Below, piece after piece: positions 37,194-46,118 of a stretch of DNA of 64,000 nucleotides. The notes beneath the pieces are model-generated. The model had not been told where the DNA came from. It saw only the letters and a list, made by a program, of their open reading frames with translations, and did not search any database. The translations under genes were made by a program, and so were the position numbers. Position 1 is the first letter of the stretch. Each line of letters starts with the position of its first letter. This DNA comes from Flavobacteriales bacterium (lineage in GTDB: Bacteria; Bacteroidota; Bacteroidia; Flavobacteriales_D; Crocinitomicaceae), in the NCBI GenBank assembly GCA_022361195.1, contig JAKSBJ010000178.1:1-64000 (forward strand). Reading direction: 5' to 3'.

Positions 37194-37932
37194 GATAGAA
37201 ACAATGTCTTTGCTCCGACAAATGTCAGAAGATGGCAGTGTGGGTTCATTCTCAGTGAATACCATTATTTTTCTTTTGCTCATTAGTGGAATTTTATTCG
37301 CCTCTTTTTATTTGATTAAGCGATACATCTTGCCTTATTTGGGCTCTCGAACTGCAGTTCGGAGAAGTAAAGTGTTTGTTCTTCGTCTAGAGGTTCTATT
37401 ATGGAGCTTATTTGGCCTTTTTGCCGTTTATCGTTTTTTGAGTTCCAGTATTTGGATTAGCATTGTCTTTTTGATTTTATTAGGGCTAATTGGCTTTACC
37501 TTTTTCCGAAACTTTTTCATCGGCCTTGTCTTCCGCCTCGAAAACAAATTTAGAATTGGTGATCCGGTGAGAATTGGTGATTATTCTGGAATAATTGAAA
37601 ACATAGGAATTAGAAATATCCAGTTAAAAACAGATGATGAAGAATTAGTCTTTATCAACTACCATACTGTCAGCCAGTCAAACCTGGTGAAACGACAGGC
37701 GAAAGGTCGTTTGTTGTCAAGTCGTATTATTCTGGATATTGGTGAAAAAGATGAAATAGCAATGGCTAAAAAAGTTCGTGATTGGTTATATCAATGCCCT
37801 TGGGCAGTAATTAACGAACGAATTGCTATCAATAACAGTGAAAAAGGAAAACTTTTAGTTACCGTTTATGCGGTTGATCAAGCATCTATACAGCAAACTG
37901 AAGAATTTTTAAAGAAAAAACTCTCTAACTAA
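37171..37932 (+). CDS. Compact MscS-like mechanosensitive channel protein
   Basis: 253 residues with three or four N-terminal hydrophobic segments (about residues 28-48, 68-85, 92-110). These lead into the MscS pore-lining/beta-domain junction: FFRNFFIGLVFRLENKFRIGDPVRIG, then GIIENIGIRNIQLKTDDEEL. The channel should release ions on membrane tension. The start at 37171 overlaps the cotransporter gene by 23 bp; an in-frame ATG at 37204 would start it 10 bp after that stop. Either way the two are co-transcribed, which suggests a joint role in osmotic balance. Confidence 0.85.
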   Translation: MNSDLSNKIETMSLLRQMSEDGSVGSFSVNTIIFLLLISGILFASFYLIKRYILPYLGSRTAVRRSKVFVLRLEVLLWSLFGLFAVYRFLSSSIWISIVFLILLGLIGFTFFRNFFIGLVFRLENKFRIGDPVRIGDYSGIIENIGIRNIQLKTDDEELVFINYHTVSQSNLVKRQAKGRLLSSRIILDIGEKDEIAMAKKVRDWLYQCPWAVINERIAINNSEKGKLLVTVYAVDQASIQQTEEFLKKKLSN

Positions 37933-38037
37933 AGTCAAGCTTTAATTTTCAGTAAGCTTTCAAATTCGTTCAAAATTTCGTAAGTTTTGAATATCTTATT
38001 CGACAGATAGGTCAACCTACTAGTTCTTAGTTCCGAT

Positions 38038-39369
38038 ATGAGTAAAATAGTGATCATTGGAAACGGGGTCTCCGGTATAACAGCCGCCCGTCACATCCGA
38101 AAAAATAGCGACGACGAAATCCTCGTTATTTCCAAAGAGACAAAATACTTTTATTCCCGAACCGCCCTTATGTATGTTTATATGGGACACATGCGTTTTC
38201 AGGATATTCAACCTTATGAACCTTGGTTTTGGGAAAAGAACCGAATTGATTTGTTGGAAGATCAAGTGGAGAAAATTGACACGGCTTCCAGGAGTTTAAT
38301 CATGAAGTCAGGTTCTGATGTTAAGTATGATAAACTCATTTTAGCCTTAGGCTCTAAACCCAATAAGTTTGGATGGCCAGGGCAAGATTTAAAAGGAGTT
38401 CAAGGATTGTATTCCAAGCAGGATTTGGATGAGTTGGAGGAGAATTCACCTTCGGCGAAAAGAATGGTCATTGTAGGAGGAGGACTCATTGGGGTGGAAT
38501 TGGCCGAAATGGCATTGAGTAGAGGAATTGAAGTCACCTTTTTAGTGCGTGAAAGTAAGTTCTGGGGGAATGTTTTACCAGATGAAGAAGGAAAGCTGAT
38601 TAGTAATCACATCAAAGAGCATCATGTTGATTTGAGATTCAATACTGAGCTTAAGGAAATCATTGATGATGGAACGGGAAGAGCAAAAGGGGTTATCACT
38701 TCCACAGGTGAGGAGATCGAATGCCAAATTGTTGGTTTAACTGCAGGAGTTTCTCCGAATGTGGATTTTGTAAAAGATTCGGAAATAGAGGTGCAAAGAG
38801 GAGTGATGGTGAATGAATATCTCGAGACGAACATTCCGGATATATATGCTATAGGAGATTGTGCTCAATTTAATGAGCCAGTTAATGGCAGACGTCCGAT
38901 AGAACAAGTGTGGTATACTGGCCGTATTATGGGCGAAACATTAGCTCAAACTATTTGTGGTAACCGAAAAGCGTACGATCCGGGACCATGGTTCAATTCT
39001 GCTAAATTCTTTGATATAGAGTATCAAACGTACGGAATTGTATCAGCCCAACGAGCTGATGATGAAGATCATTATTATTGGGAACATTCGGATGGTAAAA
39101 TCTGCCTTCATATTGTTTGGGAAAAAGAAAGCTTGAAATTCAGAGGAATCAATGTTTTTGGCATCCGTATGAGGCACCACCTATTTGATCAATGGTTAAA
39201 AGAAGAAGCATCGATCAAAACAGTGATGGAAAACCTGAAAACAGCGAATTTTGATCCTGAATTTTTCAGTAGTTACGAAGCAAAAATAGTGGACGGATTT
39301 AATCTGAAAACCGGAATGAATGTCGAATTAAAGAAAAAAAATTGGTGGAGAAATCTGCTTAATGCCTAA
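38038..39369 (+). CDS. NAD(P)/FAD-dependent oxidoreductase
   Basis: Flavoprotein of 443 residues with the pyridine nucleotide-disulfide reductase-like fold. The FAD-binding motif is IVIIGNGVSGITAARHI, the NAD(P)-binding motif RMVIVGGGLIGVELAEMAL is near residue 145, and YAIGDCAQF marks the second FAD motif. No redox-active CxxC is seen, so it is like NirB N-terminal domains or ferredoxin/rubredoxin reductases. The C-terminal 130 residues are less typical. It is followed after 2 bp by a polyferredoxin-type membrane protein, implying electron transfer between the two. Confidence 0.85.
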   Translation: MSKIVIIGNGVSGITAARHIRKNSDDEILVISKETKYFYSRTALMYVYMGHMRFQDIQPYEPWFWEKNRIDLLEDQVEKIDTASRSLIMKSGSDVKYDKLILALGSKPNKFGWPGQDLKGVQGLYSKQDLDELEENSPSAKRMVIVGGGLIGVELAEMALSRGIEVTFLVRESKFWGNVLPDEEGKLISNHIKEHHVDLRFNTELKEIIDDGTGRAKGVITSTGEEIECQIVGLTAGVSPNVDFVKDSEIEVQRGVMVNEYLETNIPDIYAIGDCAQFNEPVNGRRPIEQVWYTGRIMGETLAQTICGNRKAYDPGPWFNSAKFFDIEYQTYGIVSAQRADDEDHYYWEHSDGKICLHIVWEKESLKFRGINVFGIRMRHHLFDQWLKEEASIKTVMENLKTANFDPEFFSSYEAKIVDGFNLKTGMNVELKKKNWWRNLLNA

Positions 39370-39371
39370 TT

Positions 39372-40970
39372 ATGAAAATTATTAAGAATTTAGGATTGAT
39401 CATCTTTTTGATCGCATTGGCTTTATTTACTGCATTACCTTTTTTTGGAAGTTATTCGGTTGAAAGTCGTGAAGCCGTTGAGCAAACTTTAAAGCCAGAA
39501 GAAATGGCCCTTTTTGGAGAGGAGTTTATTGCTGAGACACAAGGAAAAACATATAGTGATTCCTGGGGCATTGTCAGCCCGGCGCTAAAAGTTTATCATG
39601 AAAAAAATGACGCTTTAATTGCCGCACAGGATTGGGGTAATGTAGTGTATTCAACAGATAAAGATTTGGGACTGAGGATCGCTCGTATGTCACAAAATGG
39701 TCCTGTATCGCAAAATAAAGGTTTGTTTCTTTTTCTAACATTTGGGTTAGGAATTATTGGGTCTTTAATGTGGATCATTCCAAATCTTATCTTGGATGGT
39801 CCTCCAGGAATTAAAAACGACGGAGTTTATCATAGTTCAGCGACCAACAGAGGGTGGATTGGAATTGCAACGGCAGTTTGGCTAATTGGCTTTTATATCG
39901 TCTTATACTTCTATCCATGGTTAATGGTAGAGAGTATCACAGTGGCTGATCCGGTTAAAGGATTGTTCATTGCCGGGCAACAAGCTTCACAATGGTTCTT
40001 GTATGGAATGTTGTATGTGGTTGCGATGGTGGTGATGGGAATCCGGATGTACATTAAATATCGTCACAACAAATATCAAATGGTACGAACAACCAGTGTG
40101 TTGTTTTTTCAGATCATTTTTGCCTTTTTGTTGGTCGAAATTCTACCAATCTTTGGTCTTCCGGGAAAAGATTTAAAAAATGCTATGCCCTTGGATTATA
40201 CCTTTTTGTATAAGTATAATGTCGAGCAATTGCTAGATGCCGGAATGTTTGGATTGTTTTTATTGATCTGGGGATTTGTATTAGCTTTAATTGTGGTTCC
40301 AACCTTAGTCTATTTTTACGGTAAACGTTGGTATTGCTCTTGGGTTTGTGGATGCGGAGGATTGGCCGAAACTTTGGGAGATCCTTACCGTCAGTTGTCC
40401 AACAAAAAAATGTGGGCTTGGAAATTAGAGCGTTGGTTAGTTCATGGAGTTTTAGTATTTGCTGGTTTATTAACCATTTGGGTGGGCTGGCATACCTTCA
40501 CAGCTTTAAGTGGCCCTGATGGAGGTGATGGACAATCAACATTGCTTGGAATTTCAGCATATAATTTGAGAGACTGGTATGGTTTTCTTATTGGTTCTAT
40601 CTTTGCAGGTGTAATTGGAACTGGTTTTTATCCTTATTTCGGAAACCGTTCATGGTGTAGATTCGGTTGCCCTTTGGCAGCTTATATGGGAATTGTTCAA
40701 CGTTTCAAATCTCGTTTCAGAATTACCACCAATGGAGGTCAATGTATTTCGTGCGGAAATTGTTCTACTTATTGTGAGCAGGGAATTGATGTGCGAGCTT
40801 ATGCTCAAAAAGGACAAAACATTGTTCGTGCCTCTTGTGTAGGATGCGGTGTTTGTTCGGCCGTTTGTCCACGTGGAGTTTTAAAATTGGAAAACGGACC
40901 AGAAGAAGGTAGATTTGGAAACGAAGGACCAATTGTACTTGGAAACGACGGTTTTAAAATCGAAGTTTAA
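39372..40970 (+). CDS. Membrane polyferredoxin-like 4Fe-4S protein (NapH/CcoG-like)
   Basis: 532-residue membrane iron-sulfur protein. Hydrophobic segments occur around residues 5-25, 120-142, 155-175, 205-222, 240-260, 290-315, 355-375 and 400-420. Two Cys clusters of the NosR/NapH type follow (WYCSWVCGCGG and SWCRFGCPLAAYMG). Then two ferredoxin-like motifs follow: CISCGNCSTYC and CVGCGVCSAVCPRG. It should relay electrons across or along the inner membrane. The preceding flavoprotein is a likely electron donor or acceptor. The partner reaction is unknown. Confidence 0.87.
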   Translation: MKIIKNLGLIIFLIALALFTALPFFGSYSVESREAVEQTLKPEEMALFGEEFIAETQGKTYSDSWGIVSPALKVYHEKNDALIAAQDWGNVVYSTDKDLGLRIARMSQNGPVSQNKGLFLFLTFGLGIIGSLMWIIPNLILDGPPGIKNDGVYHSSATNRGWIGIATAVWLIGFYIVLYFYPWLMVESITVADPVKGLFIAGQQASQWFLYGMLYVVAMVVMGIRMYIKYRHNKYQMVRTTSVLFFQIIFAFLLVEILPIFGLPGKDLKNAMPLDYTFLYKYNVEQLLDAGMFGLFLLIWGFVLALIVVPTLVYFYGKRWYCSWVCGCGGLAETLGDPYRQLSNKKMWAWKLERWLVHGVLVFAGLLTIWVGWHTFTALSGPDGGDGQSTLLGISAYNLRDWYGFLIGSIFAGVIGTGFYPYFGNRSWCRFGCPLAAYMGIVQRFKSRFRITTNGGQCISCGNCSTYCEQGIDVRAYAQKGQNIVRASCVGCGVCSAVCPRGVLKLENGPEEGRFGNEGPIVLGNDGFKIEV

Positions 40971-41013
40971 TTCAATAATTAGTTGATTAAGGAGAAGGCG
41001 GAAGCACTTAAGA

Positions 41014-41709
41014 ATGAATCAAAAGATAGTCGTAATTATTCCGGCTTATAACGAAGAAGGTTCTATTGGACATGTGGTTAAAGACATTCCAAGGAGTCTC
41101 ATAGCCGATCAGGATATATTAGTTTGTAACAACAATTCCAACGACCGTACAAAGGAGGTGGCTTCAGCTGCTGGAGCTACGGTTTTGGATGAATCTCGTA
41201 CAGGTTATGGGTGGGCTTGTCTCAAAGGAATGGAGTATGCATCTCAAATGGAGGTAGCTCCGGATATTGTCGTCTTCCTTGATGGAGATTATTCTGATTA
41301 TCCCGAAGAAATGGTAGATGTTCTAGAGCCCATTTTAGAGGACGATATTGATTTTGTGATCGGGTCAAGAGCCCTGGGACAAAAAGAAAAGGGTTCAATG
41401 ACCGTTCCTCAGCGTTTTGGAAATTGGCTTTCAACGAGACTTATGCGATTGTTTTATCGTGTTCGATATACTGACCTAGGACCGTTTAGGGCGATAAAAT
41501 ACGATAAGTTAATGGCTCTTGGGATGAGGGACAAAACCTATGGTTGGACCATCGAAATGCAAATTAAAGCCGCAAAGCACAAATTAACCTATGCCGAGGT
41601 TCCGGTGAACTATAAAAAGAGAATTGGAGTTTCAAAAGTGTCTGGAACGGTAAAGGGAACCATTTTAGCAGGTTATAAGATCATTTTATCCATCTTTAAA
41701 TATCTCTAA
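41014..41709 (+). CDS. Family 2 glycosyltransferase, dolichyl/polyprenyl-phosphate mannose synthase-like
   Basis: 231-residue GT-A enzyme. It opens with VVIIPAYNEEGSIGHVV and has VFLDGDYSDYPEEM, with the metal-binding acidic motif, and SRTGYGWACLKGMEYA. It resembles enzymes that move a sugar from a nucleotide onto polyprenyl phosphate or a lipid. No membrane segments are evident. It lies 43 bp after the polyferredoxin gene and overlaps the next glycosyltransferase by one base (TAATG), so these four genes probably form one transcription unit. Confidence 0.87.
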   Translation: MNQKIVVIIPAYNEEGSIGHVVKDIPRSLIADQDILVCNNNSNDRTKEVASAAGATVLDESRTGYGWACLKGMEYASQMEVAPDIVVFLDGDYSDYPEEMVDVLEPILEDDIDFVIGSRALGQKEKGSMTVPQRFGNWLSTRLMRLFYRVRYTDLGPFRAIKYDKLMALGMRDKTYGWTIEMQIKAAKHKLTYAEVPVNYKKRIGVSKVSGTVKGTILAGYKIILSIFKYL

Positions 41710-43181
41710 TGGCTTGGTTAGTGATCATATTGTATTGCTTTTCGCTTTTTGCTATTTTTCTTTTTGCCCTGGTACAATTTTCTTTGGGACTCAATTATAT
41801 CCGATCTAGAATTAAGCGAAAAAAAGAGCCTCAAAAATGTGAGGAGCTGTCTGAATTACCTTTTGTGACAATTCAATTGCCATTATTCAACGAGAAGTAT
41901 GTCGTAAAGCGTTTGCTCGATTCAGTGTCTAAACTCAATTATCCAAAAGATAAATATGAAGTCCAGATTTTAGATGATTCTACGGATGAAACAACTGAAA
42001 TTCTGCGAGATGAATTGCCAAAGTATCAGGAGCAGGGATTTGATTATAAATTGGTGTTACGAGAAAATAGAATTGGTTTTAAGGCTGGAGCTTTGGACTA
42101 TGGTTTACATAATGCCAAAGGAGAGTTTATTGCCATTTTTGATGCTGACTTTGTGATTAATCCAGAGTTCTTACATAAAACCCTCGGGTGTTTTAACGAT
42201 CCTGAAATTGGTTTGGTTCAGACGCGGTGGGAACATCTAAATCGGAACCATTCCCTCTTAACTAAATTACAAGCGTTTGCTTTGGATGGGCATTTTTCGG
42301 TAGAGCAGGTAGGACGGAATTTTGGAGCACATTTCATCAATTTTAATGGTACAGCCGGTATTTGGCGAAAGAAGACCATTATTGATGCTGGAGGATGGGA
42401 GCATGATACTTTAACGGAAGATTTAGACTTGAGCTATCGTGCTCAGTTAAAAGATTGGCGATTCATTTATTTGGAGGAGGTAGAAGCTCCTGCAGAACTT
42501 CCAATGGCCATTTCAGCACTAAAAAGTCAGCAATTTCGATGGACGAAAGGCGGGGCAGAGAACTTTGTTAAACTATTTCCAAAACTTCTATTCTCCAAAG
42601 GCATTCCATTTAAGCATCGTTTACATGGATTGGCCCATCTATTTAACAGTTCAGTGTATCTTTTTGTCTTTTTAGCGGCTTTAATGAGTGTGCCACTTAT
42701 TTCGGTTGTCAAGATGGATGAAAGCTATGCAAATCTCATTCGGTTCACCTCTATTTTCTTTGTGTCTACTGGATTTTTGATGTTTTACTATTGGCTTTCA
42801 TTCCGAGAAAACTATTCAAACGGATTGGTCAAGTTTTTTGCTTTTACTTTTCGTTTTCTTCAGTTTCTCTCCGTTTCATTGGGAATGTCTTTTTACAATA
42901 CCAAGGCTGTTTTAATGGCTTATGCCGGTAAAAAAACACCTTTTGTCCGAACGCCTAAGTTTAATTTCCTGTCCGAAAAAAAAGATTGGAAATTAAACAG
43001 TTATCTGGCTAAAAATCTTCGTTTCTCTACTTTGGTTGAAGGCCTCTTATGTCTCTATTTTGTCTTTGGAATCGTTTATGGAATTGTAAACGGAATGTAC
43101 GGTATGATTGCATTTCATAGCTTATTGGCCTTAGGCTTTGGTACCGTTTTTATCTATACGGTTACCGAACGAAAATTGTGA
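41709..43181 (+). CDS. Processive family 2 glycosyltransferase (cellulose/mannan synthase-like)
   Basis: 490 residues. An N-terminal membrane segment (residues 4-28) is followed by a GT-A domain with VTIQLPLFNEKYVV, the substrate Asp in ILDDSTDET, IFDADFVINPEF, TEDLDLSYRA and QQFRWTKGG, the QxxRW of processive enzymes. Four or five C-terminal membrane helices follow. It probably polymerises or extends a beta-linked glycan or glycolipid at the inner membrane. No cyclic-di-GMP PilZ domain is present. It is coupled to the upstream GT2 gene. Confidence 0.87.
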   Translation: MAWLVIILYCFSLFAIFLFALVQFSLGLNYIRSRIKRKKEPQKCEELSELPFVTIQLPLFNEKYVVKRLLDSVSKLNYPKDKYEVQILDDSTDETTEILRDELPKYQEQGFDYKLVLRENRIGFKAGALDYGLHNAKGEFIAIFDADFVINPEFLHKTLGCFNDPEIGLVQTRWEHLNRNHSLLTKLQAFALDGHFSVEQVGRNFGAHFINFNGTAGIWRKKTIIDAGGWEHDTLTEDLDLSYRAQLKDWRFIYLEEVEAPAELPMAISALKSQQFRWTKGGAENFVKLFPKLLFSKGIPFKHRLHGLAHLFNSSVYLFVFLAALMSVPLISVVKMDESYANLIRFTSIFFVSTGFLMFYYWLSFRENYSNGLVKFFAFTFRFLQFLSVSLGMSFYNTKAVLMAYAGKKTPFVRTPKFNFLSEKKDWKLNSYLAKNLRFSTLVEGLLCLYFVFGIVYGIVNGMYGMIAFHSLLALGFGTVFIYTVTERKL

Positions 43182-43224
43182 ATAACTAGTTTGGAATAAT
43201 TCCCATTTCTAGCAACAAAAAAAG

Positions 43225-43232
43225 TATATTTG
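43225..43232 (+). promoter_or_regulatory. Bacteroidota -7 promoter element TATATTTG
   Basis: Exact TAnnTTTG, 22 nt before the parA ATG at 43255. It makes the upstream TTG at 43243 an unlikely start, since that would sit almost at the transcription start. Confidence 0.55.
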
Positions 43233-43254
43233 AAGATTCAAATTGTGCTTGAAT

Positions 43255-44055
43255 ATGGGGAAAATAATTTCAGTAACTAATCAAAAAGGGGGAGTAGGAA
43301 AAACAACTTCTGCAATCAATCTTGGAGCAAGCTTCGGAGTGTTAGAGTATAAGACGTTGATTGTGGATGCTGATCCGCAGGCAAATGCGACATCAGGAGT
43401 GGGCTTTGATCCGCGTAACGTTCAAAAGAGCATTTACGACTGTTTGATCAATGAAACTGATCCAGCTGAAATTATTATTCGCACCGAAAATCCAAATCTT
43501 GATATTATTCCTGCTCACATCGACTTGGTCGGGGCGGAGTTGGAAATGATCAATATGCCAAATCGTGAACATCGTTTGCAAATGGCATTACAGAACATTA
43601 AAGATGATTACGATTTCATTATCATTGATTGTTCACCTTCTTTGGGATTAATCACCGTGAATGCTTTAACAGCTTCTGATTCGGTAATTATTCCGGTTCA
43701 GTGCGAATATTTTGCATTGGAAGGATTAGGAAAGTTATTGAATACCATTAAAATTGTTCAGGGACGTCTTAATCAAGAATTGGATATTGAAGGTATCTTG
43801 CTTACTATGTACGATACGCGTTTACGATTGGCCAATCAGGTTGTGGATGAAGTAAAGACTCATTTTCAGGAATTGGTGTTCAATACCATTATTCATCGAA
43901 ATACCCGTTTGGGAGAAGCTCCAAGTTTTGGAGAAACTATCATCATGCACGATGCTACATGTAAAGGATCAATTAACTATCTAAACTTCGCACGTGAAAT
44001 CCTTCAAAAGAATGATTTGACGAAAATGAAAAATAAGGATAAGCAATTGATATAA
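43255..44055 (+). CDS. parA: Chromosome partitioning ATPase ParA
   Basis: Soj/ParA ATPase that drives chromosome origin segregation with ParB. The deviant Walker A KGGVGKT sits at residues 11-17 and DADPQANATSGVGF follows; DYDFIIIDCSPSLGLITVNAL is the Walker B region. 266 residues with the ATG at 43255. It lies 11 bp before parB and forms an operon with parB and a DUF5683 gene, a common Bacteroidota order. No parS site was found in the window by eye. Confidence 0.95.
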   Translation: MGKIISVTNQKGGVGKTTSAINLGASFGVLEYKTLIVDADPQANATSGVGFDPRNVQKSIYDCLINETDPAEIIIRTENPNLDIIPAHIDLVGAELEMINMPNREHRLQMALQNIKDDYDFIIIDCSPSLGLITVNALTASDSVIIPVQCEYFALEGLGKLLNTIKIVQGRLNQELDIEGILLTMYDTRLRLANQVVDEVKTHFQELVFNTIIHRNTRLGEAPSFGETIIMHDATCKGSINYLNFAREILQKNDLTKMKNKDKQLI

Positions 44056-44066
44056 TTTGTTAGGAA

Positions 44067-44957
44067 ATGACTAAGAAAAGAGCTGCTTTAGGTAAAGGAT
44101 TGAGCGCATTATTAGAAAATGCGAATACGGATATTACAACAACCAAAAATTTCGGAGTAGGGGAACAAACAGTAGGCTCTATTTCAAATATTTCAATTGA
44201 TCAAATTGAGGCAAACCCTTTTAATCCACGAACGGATTTTGAAGAGGAATCACTCAATGAACTTAAAGAATCAATTAAGGTACACGGTATTATCCAACCT
44301 TTAACAGTTCGTAAATTAGGAAGAGATAAATACCAATTAATTTCAGGTGAAAGACGATTCCGAGCTTCTCAGTTAGCTGGGGTGACGGAAGTACCTTGTT
44401 ACATCCGAATTGCGAATGACCAGTCCATGTTAGAAATGGCTTTGGTAGAAAACATTCAGCGAGTTGATTTGAATGCGATCGAAGTTGGACTATCATATCA
44501 GCGTTTGATTGACGAGTGTAATTTCACGCAAGAAAAGCTGAGTAAAAAATTAGGCAAAAGTCGCTCTAACATTACTAATTTCCTTCGGCTTTTAAAATTA
44601 CCAGCTCAAATTCAATTGGGAATTAAGCAGGGATTAATTTCTATGGGGCATGCAAGAGCAATTGTATCTGCAGGAGATGAGCAAATGCAAATGGCCTTAT
44701 TCCGCCAGGTAGTCAATGAAGGATTGTCTGTGCGTGAGTTAGAAAATTTGTTAAAATCAAATAGAGCCGCTAAGGAGAAAAAAGAAACTCCTGCTAAAGC
44801 TGAGCCTTCTGCAGAATTTGAAAGCTGGCAAACGTCGCTCTCAGAGCAACTAGAGGCAAAAGTAAAATTGTCTGCCAACAATAAAGGCAAAGGTAAAATC
44901 GTTATTTCGTTTGATTCTGAAGAAGATCTTCGTAGAATCATCGAATTGATGCAGTAA
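44067..44957 (+). CDS. parB: ParB/RepB/Spo0J family partition protein
   Basis: CTP-dependent DNA clamp that loads at parS and recruits ParA. 296 residues. The N-terminal KKRAALGKGLSALLENA is the ParA-stimulating peptide. The CTP-binding boxes appear as KVHGIIQPLTVRKLG and YQLISGERRFRASQLAG. The helix-turn-helix follows, with EKLSKKLGKSRSNITNFLRLL and ISMGHARAIVSA. A C-terminal dimerisation region begins near residue 265 with KGKIVISFDSEEDL. Directly between parA and a DUF5683 gene. Confidence 0.95.
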   Translation: MTKKRAALGKGLSALLENANTDITTTKNFGVGEQTVGSISNISIDQIEANPFNPRTDFEEESLNELKESIKVHGIIQPLTVRKLGRDKYQLISGERRFRASQLAGVTEVPCYIRIANDQSMLEMALVENIQRVDLNAIEVGLSYQRLIDECNFTQEKLSKKLGKSRSNITNFLRLLKLPAQIQLGIKQGLISMGHARAIVSAGDEQMQMALFRQVVNEGLSVRELENLLKSNRAAKEKKETPAKAEPSAEFESWQTSLSEQLEAKVKLSANNKGKGKIVISFDSEEDLRRIIELMQ

Positions 44958-44963
44958 ACTAAA

Positions 44964-45581
44964 ATGCCAGGCCGAATATTAATTTTACTACTATTTACTT
45001 TTTCCTGGGGAGTATATGCCCAAGATACCATTCCGGCCATTGATACCACATCAGTAAAAAAGAAGAAGCGTCAAAAGAAGGTTTATCCAATTGACACTTC
45101 TTACCATCACTCATTTAAAACAGCTACAATTCTTTCGGCAATTGTTCCGGGAGCAGGGCAGATGTATAATGAAATTGGATATCGGAAATACCGTAATAAA
45201 AAGCATAGAGCCTGGTGGAAGGTGCCAATTATTTATGGAGGATTGGGAGTAACGTCCTATTTCTTTTATACCAATTATACTGCGGCTCGGGCTCGAAAGG
45301 AAGAGTATCTCTTCAGGCAAGATAATCCTTCTGTAGCTTATCAAAATCCTGAATTTGCTTTACATTCAGATAGTCAATTAACCACTGAGTTTGATGACTA
45401 CTCAAAGAGTAGAGATATTTTCATTTTTGCAACTATAGGTGTTTACGCACTCAATATAGTGGAAGCTTTGGTAGATGCACATTTCGTGACCTTTGATGTT
45501 TCTGAAAATCTTACTTTTCAGTGGGCACCAACCATCATTGACCGTAATACGGCTGCACTCAATTTAACCTTAAGATTTTAA
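44964..45581 (+). CDS. DUF5683 domain protein
   Basis: 205 residues with a signal peptide (ILILLLFTFSWGVYAQ), a Lys-rich stretch, then ATILSAIVPGAGQMYNE, the DUF5683 hallmark. A further hydrophobic segment lies near residue 145, and an ending with QWAPTIIDRNTAALNLTLRF suggests outer-membrane strands. Function unknown. In many Bacteroidota it follows parAB and precedes dapB-lepB; here it is followed by a convergent lipoprotein gene instead. Confidence 0.85.
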   Translation: MPGRILILLLFTFSWGVYAQDTIPAIDTTSVKKKKRQKKVYPIDTSYHHSFKTATILSAIVPGAGQMYNEIGYRKYRNKKHRAWWKVPIIYGGLGVTSYFFYTNYTAARARKEEYLFRQDNPSVAYQNPEFALHSDSQLTTEFDDYSKSRDIFIFATIGVYALNIVEALVDAHFVTFDVSENLTFQWAPTIIDRNTAALNLTLRF

Positions 45582-45591
45582 GAAGTAAAAG

Positions 45592-46026
45592 TTAGTTCTT
45601 AGCTGCTTTTAAACACTTGTTCACTTTCTTTTCGTGAGCTGCCCGTTCATCTGGAGTCGTGTTAGGCGTTGTAAGCATTTCTTTACAGTGTTGGTCAATA
45701 ACATCCATTCGTGCTATAATTCGATCAATTTCTTCATCTTCTTCAGCTTCTAAAATGGCATTGTTTACTGAATCATTTTTCACCACGCAATCACAAAATT
45801 CCCACTGCTCACCATAAATCTTTTCAATTTCATTGGCGATCTCTGCTTCTTCATCAACATATCCGGCACTGTCTAAAACAGTTGTGTCTGCTCCCAAAGT
45901 AGTATCGATTTTACCTGTATCAAGATCAGTTGTATCAGTAATATCAACTGAATCGTTACCTTCTCCATTACAGGAAGCAAAGGCAAATAAAATCGCAGAA
46001 AGAATACAGTAAATGCTTGTTCTCAT
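45592..46026 (-). CDS. Predicted lipoprotein, acidic, unknown function
   Basis: 144 residues. The lipoprotein signal is MRTSIYCILSAILFAFASC with the lipobox Cys at residue 19. An Asp/Thr-rich tether (residues 25-65) leads to a small domain with two Cys in FCDCVVKND and two further Cys (QHCKEM, NKCLKAA). This may form disulfides in the periplasm. No family is recognised. It converges on the DUF5683 gene with 10 bp between. Confidence 0.75.
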   Translation of the reverse strand: MRTSIYCILSAILFAFASCNGEGNDSVDITDTTDLDTGKIDTTLGADTTVLDSAGYVDEEAEIANEIEKIYGEQWEFCDCVVKNDSVNNAILEAEEDEEIDRIIARMDVIDQHCKEMLTTPNTTPDERAAHEKKVNKCLKAAKN

Positions 46027-46118
46027 AATGGCCTAAAGTAGAAAAAAAATGAAAGTAAGCACAACATATTCATAAAAAAGTCGTAATTTTTGGTATAGGA
46101 TTTGTAATCAGAATTGCT

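Noticed and set aside
43255-44957. A parS site near parAB
   Set aside because: I looked for GTTTCACGTGAAAC-like palindromes and found only a partial CACGTGAAA inside parA, not a symmetric site.
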